From Halictus rubicundus (taxonomy: Eukaryota; Arthropoda; Insecta; Hymenoptera; Halictidae), in the NCBI RefSeq assembly GCF_050948215.1, contig NW_027488767.1:62001-126000 (forward strand): a stretch of 64,000 nucleotides of DNA, given 5' to 3'. The translations under genes and the position numbers were made by a program. The notes below the pieces were generated by a model. That model saw only the letters and a program-made list of their open reading frames with translations, was not told the DNA's origin and made no database searches. Of the stretch, positions 54,979-64,000 are shown piece after piece. The stretch's first letter is position 1. Every line of letters begins with the position of its first letter.

Positions 54979-55289
54979 TGTAGGGATGTGAGTGTGACTG
55001 AGTCAGGATGTATGGTTGTAAATGCGACTATGTGTGGTGTGAGACGCTGAGCCGCGTCGATAGCGTTTTGCTTTTCGAAGGAACGTTTTTGTTCGTCGTA
55101 ACGTTTTTGTTCTTCGTAACGTTTTTGTTCTTCGTAACGTTTTTGTTCTTCGTAACGTTTTTGTTCTTCGTACCGGAGCAGGTTCAGTTGAGCGAGAGTC
55201 GCGAGCGAGTTAGTGTCGAGACCGCGAATATCGAATTGTAGCTTGAGACGTCGAACTAAGATAAAGTATTTTAGTGAAATCGGTGTCAA
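54979..55289 (-). pseudogene. Open frame with YEEQKR repeats (uncertain coding)
   Basis: An ATG at 55289 opens a minus-strand frame of about 104 codons inside the island; it has no stop there and runs on into satellite. Residues 40-63 are four YEEQKR repeats, 64-69 YDEQKR and 70-75 a decayed SFEKQN. The charged hexapeptide run would be strongly helical and coiled-coil-like. The frame leaves the island with no stop of its own, and I recognise no domain. It may be a fragment of a gag-like protein or chance translation of the minisatellite. Confidence 0.25.
55082..55171 (+). repeat. 18-bp minisatellite, five units, in LTR 2
   Basis: Five tandem units of AACGTTTTTGTTCTTCGT at 55082, 55100, 55118, 55136 and 55154. 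The first has one change (GTTCGTCGT). The preceding ~18 bp look like a decayed sixth unit. The period is a multiple of three, so the frame is kept and the minus strand reads YEEQKR. Confidence 0.95.
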
Positions 55290-55343
55290 TCATTTCACCC
55301 GATACGTCACACCCGAGACGTAGGAGTTCAACATATTCCTACA

Positions 55344-55347
55344 GGAT
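55344..55347 (+). repeat. Possible target-site duplication GGAT, right of LTR 2
   Basis: GGAT immediately follows CCTACA. The next bases, CGTATATAGG, are atypical satellite. Confidence 0.5.
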
Positions 55348-56154
55348 CGTATATAGGATACGATAGGATAGAGGATAGGATAAGATAGATGATAGGATAG
55401 GATAGAGGATAGGATAGACGATAGGATAGAGGATAGGATAGTGGATAGGATAGGATAGAGGATAGGATAGGATAGAGGATAGGATAGGATAGAGGATAGG
55501 ATAGGATAGAGGATACGATATTATACACGATAGGATAGGATAGAGGATCGGATACGATAGAGGATTGGATAGGAGATTAGATAGGATAGAGCATAGGATA
55601 GGATAGAGGATACGATTAGATAGAGGATGGGATAGAGGATAGGATAGGATAGAGTATAGGATAGAATAGAGGATAGGATAGAGGAATGGATGGGATAGGG
55701 GATTGGATAGGACAGAGGATAGGATAGGATGGAGGATAGGATAGGATATAGGATAGGATAGAGAATAGGATAGGGTAGAGGATAGGATAGGATAGAGGAT
55801 AGGATAGGGGATTCGATAGGATAGAGGATAGGATAGGATAGAGGATAGGATAGGGGATTGGATAGGATAGAGGATAGGAGACGATAGAGGACAGGATAGG
55901 ATAGAGGATAGGATAGGATAGAGGATAGTATAGGATAGAGGATAGGATAGGATAGAGGATAGGATAGGATAGATGATAGGATAGGATAGAGGATAGGATA
56001 GGATAGAGGATAGGATAGATGATAGTATAGGATAGAGGATAGGATAGAGGATAGGATAGAGGATAGGATAGGATAGAGGATAGGATAGCATAGAGGATAG
56101 GATAGGGGATTCGATAGGACAGAGGATAGGATAGAATGGAGGATAGGATAGGGG

Positions 56155-56760
56155 ATTCGATAGGATAGAGGATAGGAGAGGATAGAAGATAATATAGGGG
56201 ATTGGATAGGATAGAGGATAGGATAGGATAGAGGATAGGATAGGCTAGAGGATAGGATAGATGATAGGATAGGATAGAGGATAGGATAGAGGATAGGATA
56301 GAGGATAGGATAGGATATAGGATAGGATAGGATAGAGGATAGGATAGGATAGAGGATAGGATAGGATAGAGGATAGGATAGGATAGAGGATAGGATAGGA
56401 TAGAGGATAGGATAGGATGGAGGATAGGATAGGATAGAGGATAGGATAGGATAGAGGATAGGTTAGGATAGACGATAGGATAGGGTAGAGGATAGGATAG
56501 GATAGAGGATAGGATAGGATAGAGGATAGGATAGGATAGAGGATAGGATAGGATAGAGGATAGGATAGGATAGAGGATAGGATAGGATAGAGGATAGGAT
56601 AGGATAGAGGATAGGATAGGATAGAGGATAGGATAGGATAGAGGATAGGATAGAGGATAGGATAGAGGATAGGATAGCATAGAGGATAGGATAGGGGATA
56701 CGATATTAAGCACGATAGGATAAGATACAGGATCGGATACGATAGAGGATTGGATAGGAG
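56155..56760 (+). repeat. About 0.6-kb tandem duplication, copy 1
   Basis: Starts at GGGATTCGATAGGATAGAGG and ends after GATATTAAGCACGATAGG and GATTGGATAGGAG. Copy 2 follows directly. The two landmark spacings (606 and 589 bp) show a 17-bp length difference, equal to one 5-mer plus one 12-mer. Confidence 0.8.
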
Positions 56761-57355
56761 ATTCGATAGGATAGAGGATAGGAGAGGATAGAAGATAATA
56801 TAGGGGATTGGATAGGATAGAGGATAGGATAGGATAGAGGATAGGATAGGCTAGAGGATAGGATAGATGATAGGATAGGATAGAGGATAGGATAGAGGAT
56901 AGGATAGAGGATAGGATAGGATATAGGATAGGATAGGATAGAGGATAGGATAGGATAGAGGATAGGATAGGATAGAGGATAGGATAGGATAGAGGATAGG
57001 ATAGGATAGAGGATAGGATAGGATGGAGGATAGGATAGGATAGAGGATAGGATAGGATAGAGGATAGGTTAGGATAGACGATAGGATAGGGTAGAGGATA
57101 GGATAGGATAGAGGATAGGATAGGATAGAGGATAGGATAGGATAGAGGATAGGATAGGATAGAGGATAGGATAGGATAGAGGATAGGTTAGGATAGAGGA
57201 TAGGATAGGATAGAGGATAGGATAGGATAGAGGATAGGATAGAGGATAGGATAGAGGATAGGATAGCATAGAGGATAGGATAGGGGATACGATATTAAGC
57301 ACGATAGGATAAGATACAGGATCGGATACGATAGAGGATTGGATAGGAGATTAGA
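56761..57355 (+). repeat. About 0.6-kb tandem duplication, copy 2
   Basis: Direct repeat of copy 1, beginning ATTCGATAGGATAGAGG and ending just before LTR 3. At the end it reads GGAGATTAGATAGG where copy 1 gives GGAGATTCGATAGG. Confidence 0.8.
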
Positions 57356-57379
57356 TAGGATAGAGGATAGGATAGGATA

Positions 57380-57383
57380 GAGG
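57380..57383 (+). repeat. Target-site duplication GAGG, left of LTR 3
   Basis: GAGG precedes TGTAAC and is repeated after GTTACA. The word is common in the satellite, but the unfilled copies below support it. Confidence 0.68.
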
Positions 57384-57417
57384 TGTAACGAGTCCGTTTC
57401 CCGGCGGATTCGTCACA
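57384..57417. other. Terminal hairpin, left edge of LTR 3
   Basis: Imperfect 13-bp inverted repeat with an 8-base spacer, starting at the first base of the LTR. The arm sequence TGTRACGARTCC recurs as TGTGACGAGT on the minus strand at 57868-57877. Confidence 0.6.
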
Positions 57418-57883
57418 ACGTATTTCCTCGCGGCCGGATTTGGCTCGCCGTGCCAGGGTTCTCGCAGGATAACGCGAGGGTTACGGCGGGGTCGCGGACG
57501 GTCGGGCACGGGTGATTAACGACGCGAGTATTTCGAACGTTCGTCACTGTCCCGGCTTCGCGTTTCGGCGGTCGGCGGTCGCGGTTCGTGCCTCAGGTTA
57601 CGGCGAGGTCGGGGCCGTACGCGGCGGCGTATCCGGACCAGGGTAGTTTCGACGGGCGGAGAGCCCGTGCCCCAGGGCGGCCGGCGAGGGGCCGGCTGCG
57701 GGTGGTTCGCTCTCCGTGGGTGTGTGGGCGGAAGCGGAGGTATCGGGTTAACGGAAAAGTAAGGTACTCACTCTGGATCCGGTCCTCGATCGCTCGGCGT
57801 TCGGGGCGGCTCTCCAGATGAACGGGCACGCAGCGGCGTAGATCGGTGTTCGCGGGTCGCGAATAACTCGTCACACTCGAGGT

Positions 57884-57890
57884 TATAAGA
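57884..57890 (+). promoter_or_regulatory. Possible TATA box TATAAGA in LTR 3
   Basis: The only clear TATA-like string in a GC-rich LTR, 500 bp from its left edge and 420 bp from its right. TTATAA is palindromic, so the direction is uncertain. Confidence 0.35.
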
Positions 57891-58128
57891 TCCGCGGCAA
57901 ACTAGTATTCGCGAGACTCGGCGGGCGGTTTCTCGGCGTCGGACAGCGCGGGTCGATCGTATACGGGCGGTCGATATCGGCGGCAGGTGAATACGGTTCG
58001 ATGCAACTGATCGCTATCGCGGCGGAAAACCAAAGAGAGCGTTTTCCGGTCCGTCTCTCTCGTCTTGCCGGGCGAGGGGGTGCGGTGCGGTACGGTTCGC
58101 GGCCGGCTTTTCCGGTGTCGTCACGCAT

Positions 58129-58140
58129 CCGGCGCGCCGG
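58129..58140. other. 12-bp perfect palindrome in LTR 3
   Basis: CCGGCGCGCCGG is self-complementary. The 9-mer CCGGTGTCG occurs as a direct repeat just before it (58112) and overlapping its end (58137). Confidence 0.6.
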
Positions 58141-58279
58141 TGTCGCCTCATGGCGGGTTCCGGTTCCCGCCAAGATCGGTTCGGTGATGCGGGGCTCGCG
58201 GGGGCGCTCGCGGGTACCGGCGGATCTCGGTATCCGTCGGTCGTGTTCGGGGGCTCGGATTCGGGCGCGTGCGGTCAGG

Positions 58280-58306
58280 AACAGGCCTGGCGCAGCCAGG
58301 TCTGTT
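58280..58306. other. Terminal hairpin, right edge of LTR 3
   Basis: 12-bp stem with one G-T pair and the loop GCA, ending three bases before the LTR edge. Its form resembles a transcription-stop or packaging-type stem, but the function is unknown. Confidence 0.6.
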
Positions 58307-58309
58307 ACA

Positions 58310-58313
58310 GAGG
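58310..58313 (+). repeat. Target-site duplication GAGG, right of LTR 3
   Basis: GAGG follows GTTACA and continues ATAGGATTAGATAGAGG, the same as the unfilled site at 53198-53201. Confidence 0.68.
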
Positions 58314-58355
58314 ATAGGATTAGATAGAGGATGGGATAGAGGATAGGATAGGATA

Positions 58356-59683
58356 GAGTACAGGATAGAATAGAGGATAGGATAGAGGAATGGATGGGAT
58401 AGAGGAATGCATACGATAGAGGATAGGATAGGATAGAGGATAGGATAGGGGATTGGATAGGACAGAGGAAAGGATAGGATGGAGGATAGGATAGGATATA
58501 GGATAGGATAGAGAACAGGATAAGGTAGAGGATAGGATAGGATAGAGGATAGGATAGGGGATTCGATAGGATAGAGGATAGGATAGGATAGAGGATAGGA
58601 TAGGGGATTGGATAGGATAGAGGATAGGAGACGATAGAGGACAGGATAGGATAGAGGATAGGATAGGATAGAGGATAGGATAGGATAGAGGATAGGATAG
58701 GATAGAGGATAGGATAGGATAGAGGATAGGATAGGATAGAGGATAGGATAGGATAGCGGATAGGATAGGATAGAGGATAGGATAGGATAAAGGATAGGAT
58801 AGAGGATAGGATAGAGGATAGGATAGGATAGAGGATAGGATAGCATAGAGGATAGGATAGGGGATTCGATAGGATAGAGGATAGGATAGGATGGAGGATA
58901 GGATAGGATATAGGATAGGATAGGATAGAGGATAGGATAGGATAGAGGATAGGATAGGATAGAGGATAGGATAGGATAGAGGATAGGATAGGATAGAGGA
59001 TAGGATAGGATAGAGGTTAGGATAGGATAGAGGATAGGATAGGGGATTGGATAGGATAGGATAGAGGATAGGATAGGATACAGGATAGGATAGAGGATAG
59101 GATAGAGGATAGGATAGGATAGTGGATAGGATAAGATAGGGGATAGGATAGGATACGATAGAGGATAGGATAGGATAGAGGATAGGATAGGGGATTGGAT
59201 AGGATAGAGGATAGGATAGGATACAGGATAGGATACGATAGAGGATTGGATAGGATAGAGGATAGGAGACGATATAGGATAGGATAGGGGATTGTATAGG
59301 ATAGAGGACAGGAGACGATAGAAGATAGGATAGGTTAGAGGACAGGATAGGTTAGAGGATAGAGGATAGGATAGGATAGAGGATAGGATATGATAGAGGA
59401 TAGGATAGGATAGAGGATAGGATATGATAGAGGATAGGATAGGATAGAGTATAGGATAGAGGATAGAGGATGGAGGATAGGATAGGATATAGGATAGGAT
59501 AGGATAGAGGATAGGATAGGATACAGGATAGGATAGAGGATAGGATAGAGGATAGGATAGGATAGTGGATAGGATAAGATAGGGGATAGGATAGGATACG
59601 ATAGAGGATAGGATAGGATAGAGGATAGGATAGGGGATTGGATAGGATAGAGGATAGGATAGGATACAGGATAGGATAGGATA
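58356..59683 (+). repeat. 1328-bp tandem duplication, copy 1
   Basis: GAGTACAGGATAGAATAGAG starts at 58356 and again at 59684. The rare strings GGAATGGATGGGATAG and GGAATGCATACGATAG follow in both. Confidence 0.87.
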
Positions 59684-60650
59684 GAGTACAGGATAGAATA
59701 GAGGATAGGATAGAGGAATGGATGGGATAGAGGAATGCATACGATAGAGGATAGGATAGGATAGAGGATAGGATAGGGGATTGGATAGGACAGAGGAAAG
59801 GATAGGATGGAGGATAGGATAGGATATAGGATAGGATAGAGAACAGGATAAGGTAGAGGATAGGATAGGATAGAGGATAGGATAGGGGATTCGATAGGAT
59901 AGAGGATAGGATAGGATAGAGGATAGGATAGGGGATTGGATAGGATAGAGGATAGGAGACGATAGAGGACAGGATAGGATAGAGGATAGGATAGGATAGA
60001 GGATAGGATAGGATAGAGGATAGGATAGGATAGAGGATAGGATAGGATAGAGGATAGGATAGGATAGAGGATAGGATAGGATAGCGGATAGGATAGGATA
60101 GAGGATAGGATAGGATAAAGGATAGGATAGAGGGTAGGATAGAGGATAGGATAGGATAGAGGATAGGATAGCATAGAGGATAGGATAGGGGATTCGATAG
60201 GATAGAGGATAGGATAGGATATATGATAGGATAGGATAGGATATATGATAGGATAGGATAGAGGATAGGATAGGATAGAGGATAGGATAGGATAGAGGAT
60301 AGGATAGGATAGAGGTTAGGATAGGATAGAGGATAGGATAGGGGATTGGATAGGATAGGATAGAGGATAGGATAGGATACAGGATAGGATAGAGGATAGG
60401 ATAGAGGATAGGATAGGATAGTGGATAGGATAACATAGGGGATAGGATAGGATACGATAGAGGATAGGATAGGATAGAGGATAGGATAGGGGATTGGATA
60501 GGATAGAGGATAGGATAGGATACAGGATAGGATACGATAGAGGATTGGATAGGATAGAGGATAGGAGACGATATAGGATAGGACAGGGGATTGTATAGGA
60601 TAGAGGACAGGAGACGATAGAAGATAGGATAGGTTAGAGGATAGGATATG
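59684..60650 (+). repeat. 1328-bp tandem duplication, copy 2 (matched part)
   Basis: Follows copy 1 directly. Landmarks match to GACAGGAGACGATAGAAG near 60.61 kb, after which the two copies take different paths. Confidence 0.82.
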
Positions 60651-63600
60651 TTAGAGGATAGGATAGGATAGAGGATAGGATAGGATAGAGGATAGGATAG
60701 GATTGAGGATGGGATAGGATAGAGGAAAGGATTGGATAGAGGGTAGGATACGATAGTGGATAGGATAGAAGATAGGATAGGATAGAGGATAGGATAGGAT
60801 AGAGGATAGGATAGGATAGAAGATAGGATAGGGGATTGTATAGGATAGAGGACAGGGGACGATAGAGGATAGGATAGGTTAGAGGATAGGATAGGATAGA
60901 GGATAGGGTAGAGGATAGGATGGAGGATTGGATAGGATAGGGGATATTATAGGATACAGGATAGGACAGGATAGCGGATAGGATAGGATATAGGATTAGA
61001 TAGGATAGAGGATAGGGTAGAGGATAGGATAAAGGATTGGATAGGATAGGGGATATTATAGGATACAGGATAGGACAGGATAGCGGATAGGATAGGATAT
61101 AGGATTGGATAGGATAGAGGACAGGAGACGATAGAAGATAGGATAGGTTAGAGGATAGGATAGGTTAGAGGATAGGATAGGATAGAGGATAGGATATTAT
61201 AGTGGATAGGATAGGATTGAGGATAGGATAGGATAGAGGAAAGGATTGGATAGAGGGTAGGATACGATAGTGGATAGGATAGAAGATAGGATAGGATAGA
61301 GGATAGGATAGGATAGAGGATAGGATAGGATAGAGGATAGGGTAGAGGATAGGATAGAGGATTGGATAGGATAGGGGATATTATAGGATACAGGATAGGA
61401 CAGGATAGCGGATAGGATAGGATATAGGATTGGATAGGATAGAGGATAGGAAAGGATAGAGGATAGGATAGGATAGAGGATACGAAATTATAGAGGATAG
61501 GATAGGATAGAGGATACGAAATTATACAGGATAGGATACGATAGAGGATTGGATAGGATAGAGGATAGGAGACGATATAGGATAGGATAGGGGATTGTAT
61601 AGGATAGAGGACAGGAGACGATAGAAGATAGGATAGGTTAGAGGACAGGATAGGTTAGAGGATAGAGGATAGGATAGGATAGAGGATAGGATATGATAGA
61701 GGATAGGATAGGATAGAGGATAGGATATGATAGAGGATAGGATAGGATAGAGTATAGGATAGAGGATAGAGGATAGAGGATAGGATAGTATAGAGGATAG
61801 GATAGGATTGAGGATAGGCTAGGATAGAGTAAAGGATAGGATAGAGGATCGGATAGGTGATTGGATAGGATAGAGGATAGGATAGGATAGAGGATAGGAT
61901 AGGATAGAGGATAGGATAGGATAGAGGATAGGATAGGATAGAGGATAGGATAGGATAGAGGATAGGATAGGATAGAGGATAGGATAGGATAGAGGATAGG
62001 ATAGGATAGAGGATAGGATAGGATAGAGGATAGGATAGGATAGAGGATAGGATAGGATAGAGGATAGGATACGATAGATGATAGGATAGGATAGAGGATA
62101 GGATAGGGGATTGGATAGGATAGAGGATAGGATAGGGTAGAGGATAGGATCGGATAGAGGATAGGATAGGGGATTTGATAGGATAGAGTATAGGATACGA
62201 TAGAGGATAGGATCGGATAGGGGAAAGGATAGGGGATTGGATAGGATAGAGGATAGGATAGGATATAGGATAGGATAGGATAGATTATAGGATAGGAAAG
62301 AGGATAGGATAGGATAGAGGATAGGATAGGATAGAGGATAGGATAGGATAGATAATAGGATAGGATCGAGTATAGAATAGGATAGAGGATAGGATAGGAT
62401 AGAGGATAGGATAGGATTGATTATAGGATAGGATAGAGTAAAGGATAGGATAGAGGATCGGATAGGTGATTGGATAGGATAGAGGATAGGATAGGATAGA
62501 GGATAGGATAGGATAGGATAGAGGATAGGATAGGATAAAGGATAGGATACGATAGATGATAGGATAGGATAGAGGATAGGATAGGGGATTGGATAGGATA
62601 GAGGATAGGATAGGGTAGAGGATAGGATCGGATAGAGGATAGGATAGGGGATTGGATAGGATAGAGTATAGGATACGATAGAGGATAGGATCGGAGAGGG
62701 GAAAGGATAGGGGATTGGATAGGATAGAGGATAGGAGACGATAGAGGATAGGATAGGGGATTGTATAGGATAGAGGACAGGAGACGATAGAGGATAGGAT
62801 AGGATAGAGGATAGGATAGGATAGAGGATAGGATAGGATACAGTATAGGATAGGGTAGAGGATAGGATCGGATAGAGGATAGGATAGGGGATTGGATAGG
62901 ATAGAGTATAGGATACGATAGAGGATAGGATCGGAGAGGGGAAAGGATAGGGGATTGGATAGGATAGAGGATAGGAGACGATAGAGGATAGGATAGGATA
63001 GAGGATAGGATAGGATAGAGGATAGGATAGGATATAGTATAGGATAGGATAGAGGATAGGATAGGATAGAGGATAGGATAGGATAGAGTATAGGATAGGA
63101 TAGAGGATAGGATATTATAGAGGATAGGATAGGATAGAGGATTGGATAGGATAGAGGATAGGATAGGATAGAGGATAGGATAGTGGATAGGATAGGGGTT
63201 TGTATAGGATAGAGGACAGGAGACGATAGAGGATAGGATAGGATAGAGGATAGGATAGCATACAGTATAGGATAGGATAGATTATAGAATAGGATAGAGG
63301 ATAGGATAAGATAGAGGATAGGATAGGATTGAGGATAGGATAGGATAGAGGAAAGGATACGATAGAGGATTGGATAGGTCATTGGAGAGGATAGAGGATA
63401 GGATAGGATAGAGGATAGTATAGGATAGAGGATAGTATAGGATAGAGGATAGGATAGGATAGAGGATAGGATAGGATAGAGGATAGTATAGGATAGAGGA
63501 TTGGATAGGTGATTGGATAGGATAGAGGATAGGATAAGATAGAGGATAGTATAGGATAGAGGATAGGATAGGATAGAATACAGGATAGGATAGGATAGAG

Positions 63601-64000
63601 GATAGGATAGGATAGAGGATAGTATAGGATAGAGGATAGGATAGGATAGAGGATAGGATAGGATAGAGGATAGGATAGGATAGAGGATTGGATTGGTGAT
63701 TGGATAGGATAGAGGATAGGATAAGATAGAGGATAGTATAGGATAGAGGATAAATAGGATAGAGGTTAGTATAGGATAGAGGATAGGATAGGATAGAGGA
63801 TAGGATAGGGGATTGTATAGGATAGAGGACAGGAGACGATAGAGGATAGGATAGGATAGAGCATAGCATATGATAGAGGATAGGATAGAGAATAGGATAG
63901 GGTAGAGGATAGGATAGGATAGAGGATAGGATAGGGGATTCGATAGGATAGAGGATAGGATAGGATAGAGGATAGGATAGGGTAGAGGATACGATATTAT

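Larger units (their letters stand above)
54979..55343. mobile_element. Probable solo LTR 2 or small element (365 bp)
   Basis: Non-satellite island with inverted ends TGTAGGGA and TTCCTACA (7 of 8 matching), TG...CA termini and GGAT on both sides. There is a second inverted pair near the right end (GTAGGA 55320-55325, TCCTAC 55337-55342) and another, GTGAAAT/ATTTCAC, at 55274-55280 and 55292-55298. I see no TATA and poly(A) pair to fix orientation. It contains five 18-bp units that read as YEEQKR/YDEQKR on the minus strand. A short LTR with an internal minisatellite, a miniature LTR element or a remnant carrying part of a gag-like gene are all possible. Confidence 0.62.
55344..57383 (+). repeat. 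Satellite array between LTR 2 and LTR 3
   Basis: Right-domain satellite with its own tandem duplication of about 0.6 kb. GAAGATAATATAGGGG is at 56185 and 56791 (606 bp) and GATATTAAGCACGATAGG is at 56702 and 57291 (589 bp). The region 55571-55680 closely resembles the sequence on the two sides of LTR 3 joined together. Confidence 0.93.
57384..58309. mobile_element. Solo LTR 3 (926 bp, CpG-rich)
   Basis: GC- and CpG-rich island with perfect 6-bp inverted ends TGTAAC/GTTACA, TG...CA termini and GAGG on both sides. Both edges fold: TGTAACGAGTCCG (57384-57396) pairs with CGGATTCGTCACA (57405-57417) at 11 of 13 positions, and AACAGGCCTGGC (58280-58291) pairs with GCCAGGTCTGTT (58295-58306) at 11 of 12 plus a G-T pair. 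The joined flanks match unfilled satellite at 53198 and 55606. TATAAGA at 57884-57890 hints at + orientation, but TTATAA is palindromic and I see no AATAAA on either strand. Short GC-rich open frames on both strands show no known domain and I do not call them genes. Confidence 0.8.
40851..64000 (+). repeat. Right higher-order domain (GATACAGGATAGGACAG family)
   Basis: Same monomers as the left domain, but the AGAGAACAGG sentence is gone. Recurring strings here include GGATATTATAGGATACAGG followed by ATAGGACAGG and TAGCGGATAGG (near 41.25, 41.36, 45.13, 47.98, 51.10, 51.20, 60.95, 61.07 and 61.39 kb), GGGGATTGTATAGGATAGAG followed by GACAGGAGACGATAG, and CATACAGTATAGG. All three transposon-like islands lie in this domain. 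The left edge is a gradual change of sentence use between about 33 and 41 kb. Confidence 0.75.
58310..64000 (+). repeat. Satellite array right of LTR 3
   Basis: Right-domain satellite to the end of the window, still in the same orientation. It holds a tandem duplication of about 1.33 kb at its left, a cluster of GATACAGGATAGGACAG sentences at 60.9-61.4 kb, and strings near 62.2-63.9 kb shared with 34-36, 42-45 and 48-49 kb. No unique sequence is visible. Confidence 0.95.

Noticed and set aside
50337..55004. Shared 11-mer GTGACTGAGTC in LTR 1 (50337) and LTR 2 (54994)
   Set aside because: The match does not extend on either side and could be chance or a common factor-binding site; it is not enough to call the two elements related.
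55008..55241. Plus-strand 77-codon frame with repeated TFLFFV
   Set aside because: It is the other strand of the 18-bp minisatellite; the hydrophobic repeat is a by-product of the T-rich unit.
57588..58327. Short open frames in the GC-rich island on both strands (77-108 codons)
   Set aside because: GC-rich DNA has few stops. Overlapping frames on both strands show arginine- and proline-rich low-complexity products and no recognisable domain, and one runs out into satellite.
58148..60436. 762-codon minus-strand frame ending in a proline- and arginine-rich tail
   Set aside because: It is satellite translation that runs into the GC-rich LTR 3; the tail is chance reading of LTR sequence.
1..64000. 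Telomere repeat array
   Set aside because: AGGAT resembles the insect telomere word TTAGG (AGGTT) by one base and the orientation is constant, but the mix of 5- and 7-mers, heavy point variation, block duplications and embedded LTRs fit a satellite. A subtelomeric position remains possible.

Overview
The window is almost entirely one G/A-rich, C-poor simple satellite. It is built from two short words on the + strand, the 5-mer GGATA and the 7-mer GAGGATA, which usually alternate as a 12-bp unit (GAGGATAGGATA). I never see the array reverse orientation, and it runs off both ends of the window. I find no convincing cellular protein gene, rRNA, tRNA or CRISPR array. The many long minus-strand open frames are an artefact: the complement of the 12-mer has no stop codon in any frame.

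Layout. Positions 1-50276 are uninterrupted satellite. Three islands of ordinary sequence then interrupt the array, at 50277-51021 (745 bp), 54979-55343 (365 bp) and 57384-58309 (926 bp). Each island starts TG and ends CA and is flanked by an identical 4-bp direct repeat (GGTT, GGAT, GAGG), so I read them as solo LTRs of retrotransposons. For the first and third islands the same flanking satellite occurs unfilled elsewhere in the window, which supports insertion. The first carries a TATA-like box, a poly(A) signal and a perfect 13-bp dyad with CCAAT boxes, all consistent with a minus-strand LTR. The second contains an 18-bp minisatellite that translates on the minus strand as repeated YEEQKR.

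Higher-order structure. Point variants of the 12-mer form recognisable sentences that repeat at larger scale. Left of about 40.8 kb a sentence containing AGAGAACAGG recurs 24 times, often 1.15-1.36 kb apart. Right of about 40.8 kb it is replaced by sentences built around GATACAGGATAGGACAG. Above that are block duplications with fixed offsets: about 7.3-7.6 kb (1-6.1 kb with 7.3-13.7 kb), 9019 bp, 7901 bp, 2450-2500 bp, about 4.3 kb, a clean 2846-bp tandem pair at 42.5-48.2 kb, about 1330 bp and about 0.6 kb. Several pairs show only a handful of differences, so amplification looks recent.

Organism. LTR retrotransposons with TGT...ACA ends and CpG-rich sequence inside a large satellite suggest a eukaryote, plausibly an arthropod such as an insect. 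This is inference; there is no gene to anchor it. The locus is most likely heterochromatin (pericentromeric, subtelomeric or sex-chromosome-like). I found no new gene-level system. What is unusual is the two-word satellite, its layered duplication history and its restriction of visible transposon debris to the right-hand 14 kb.
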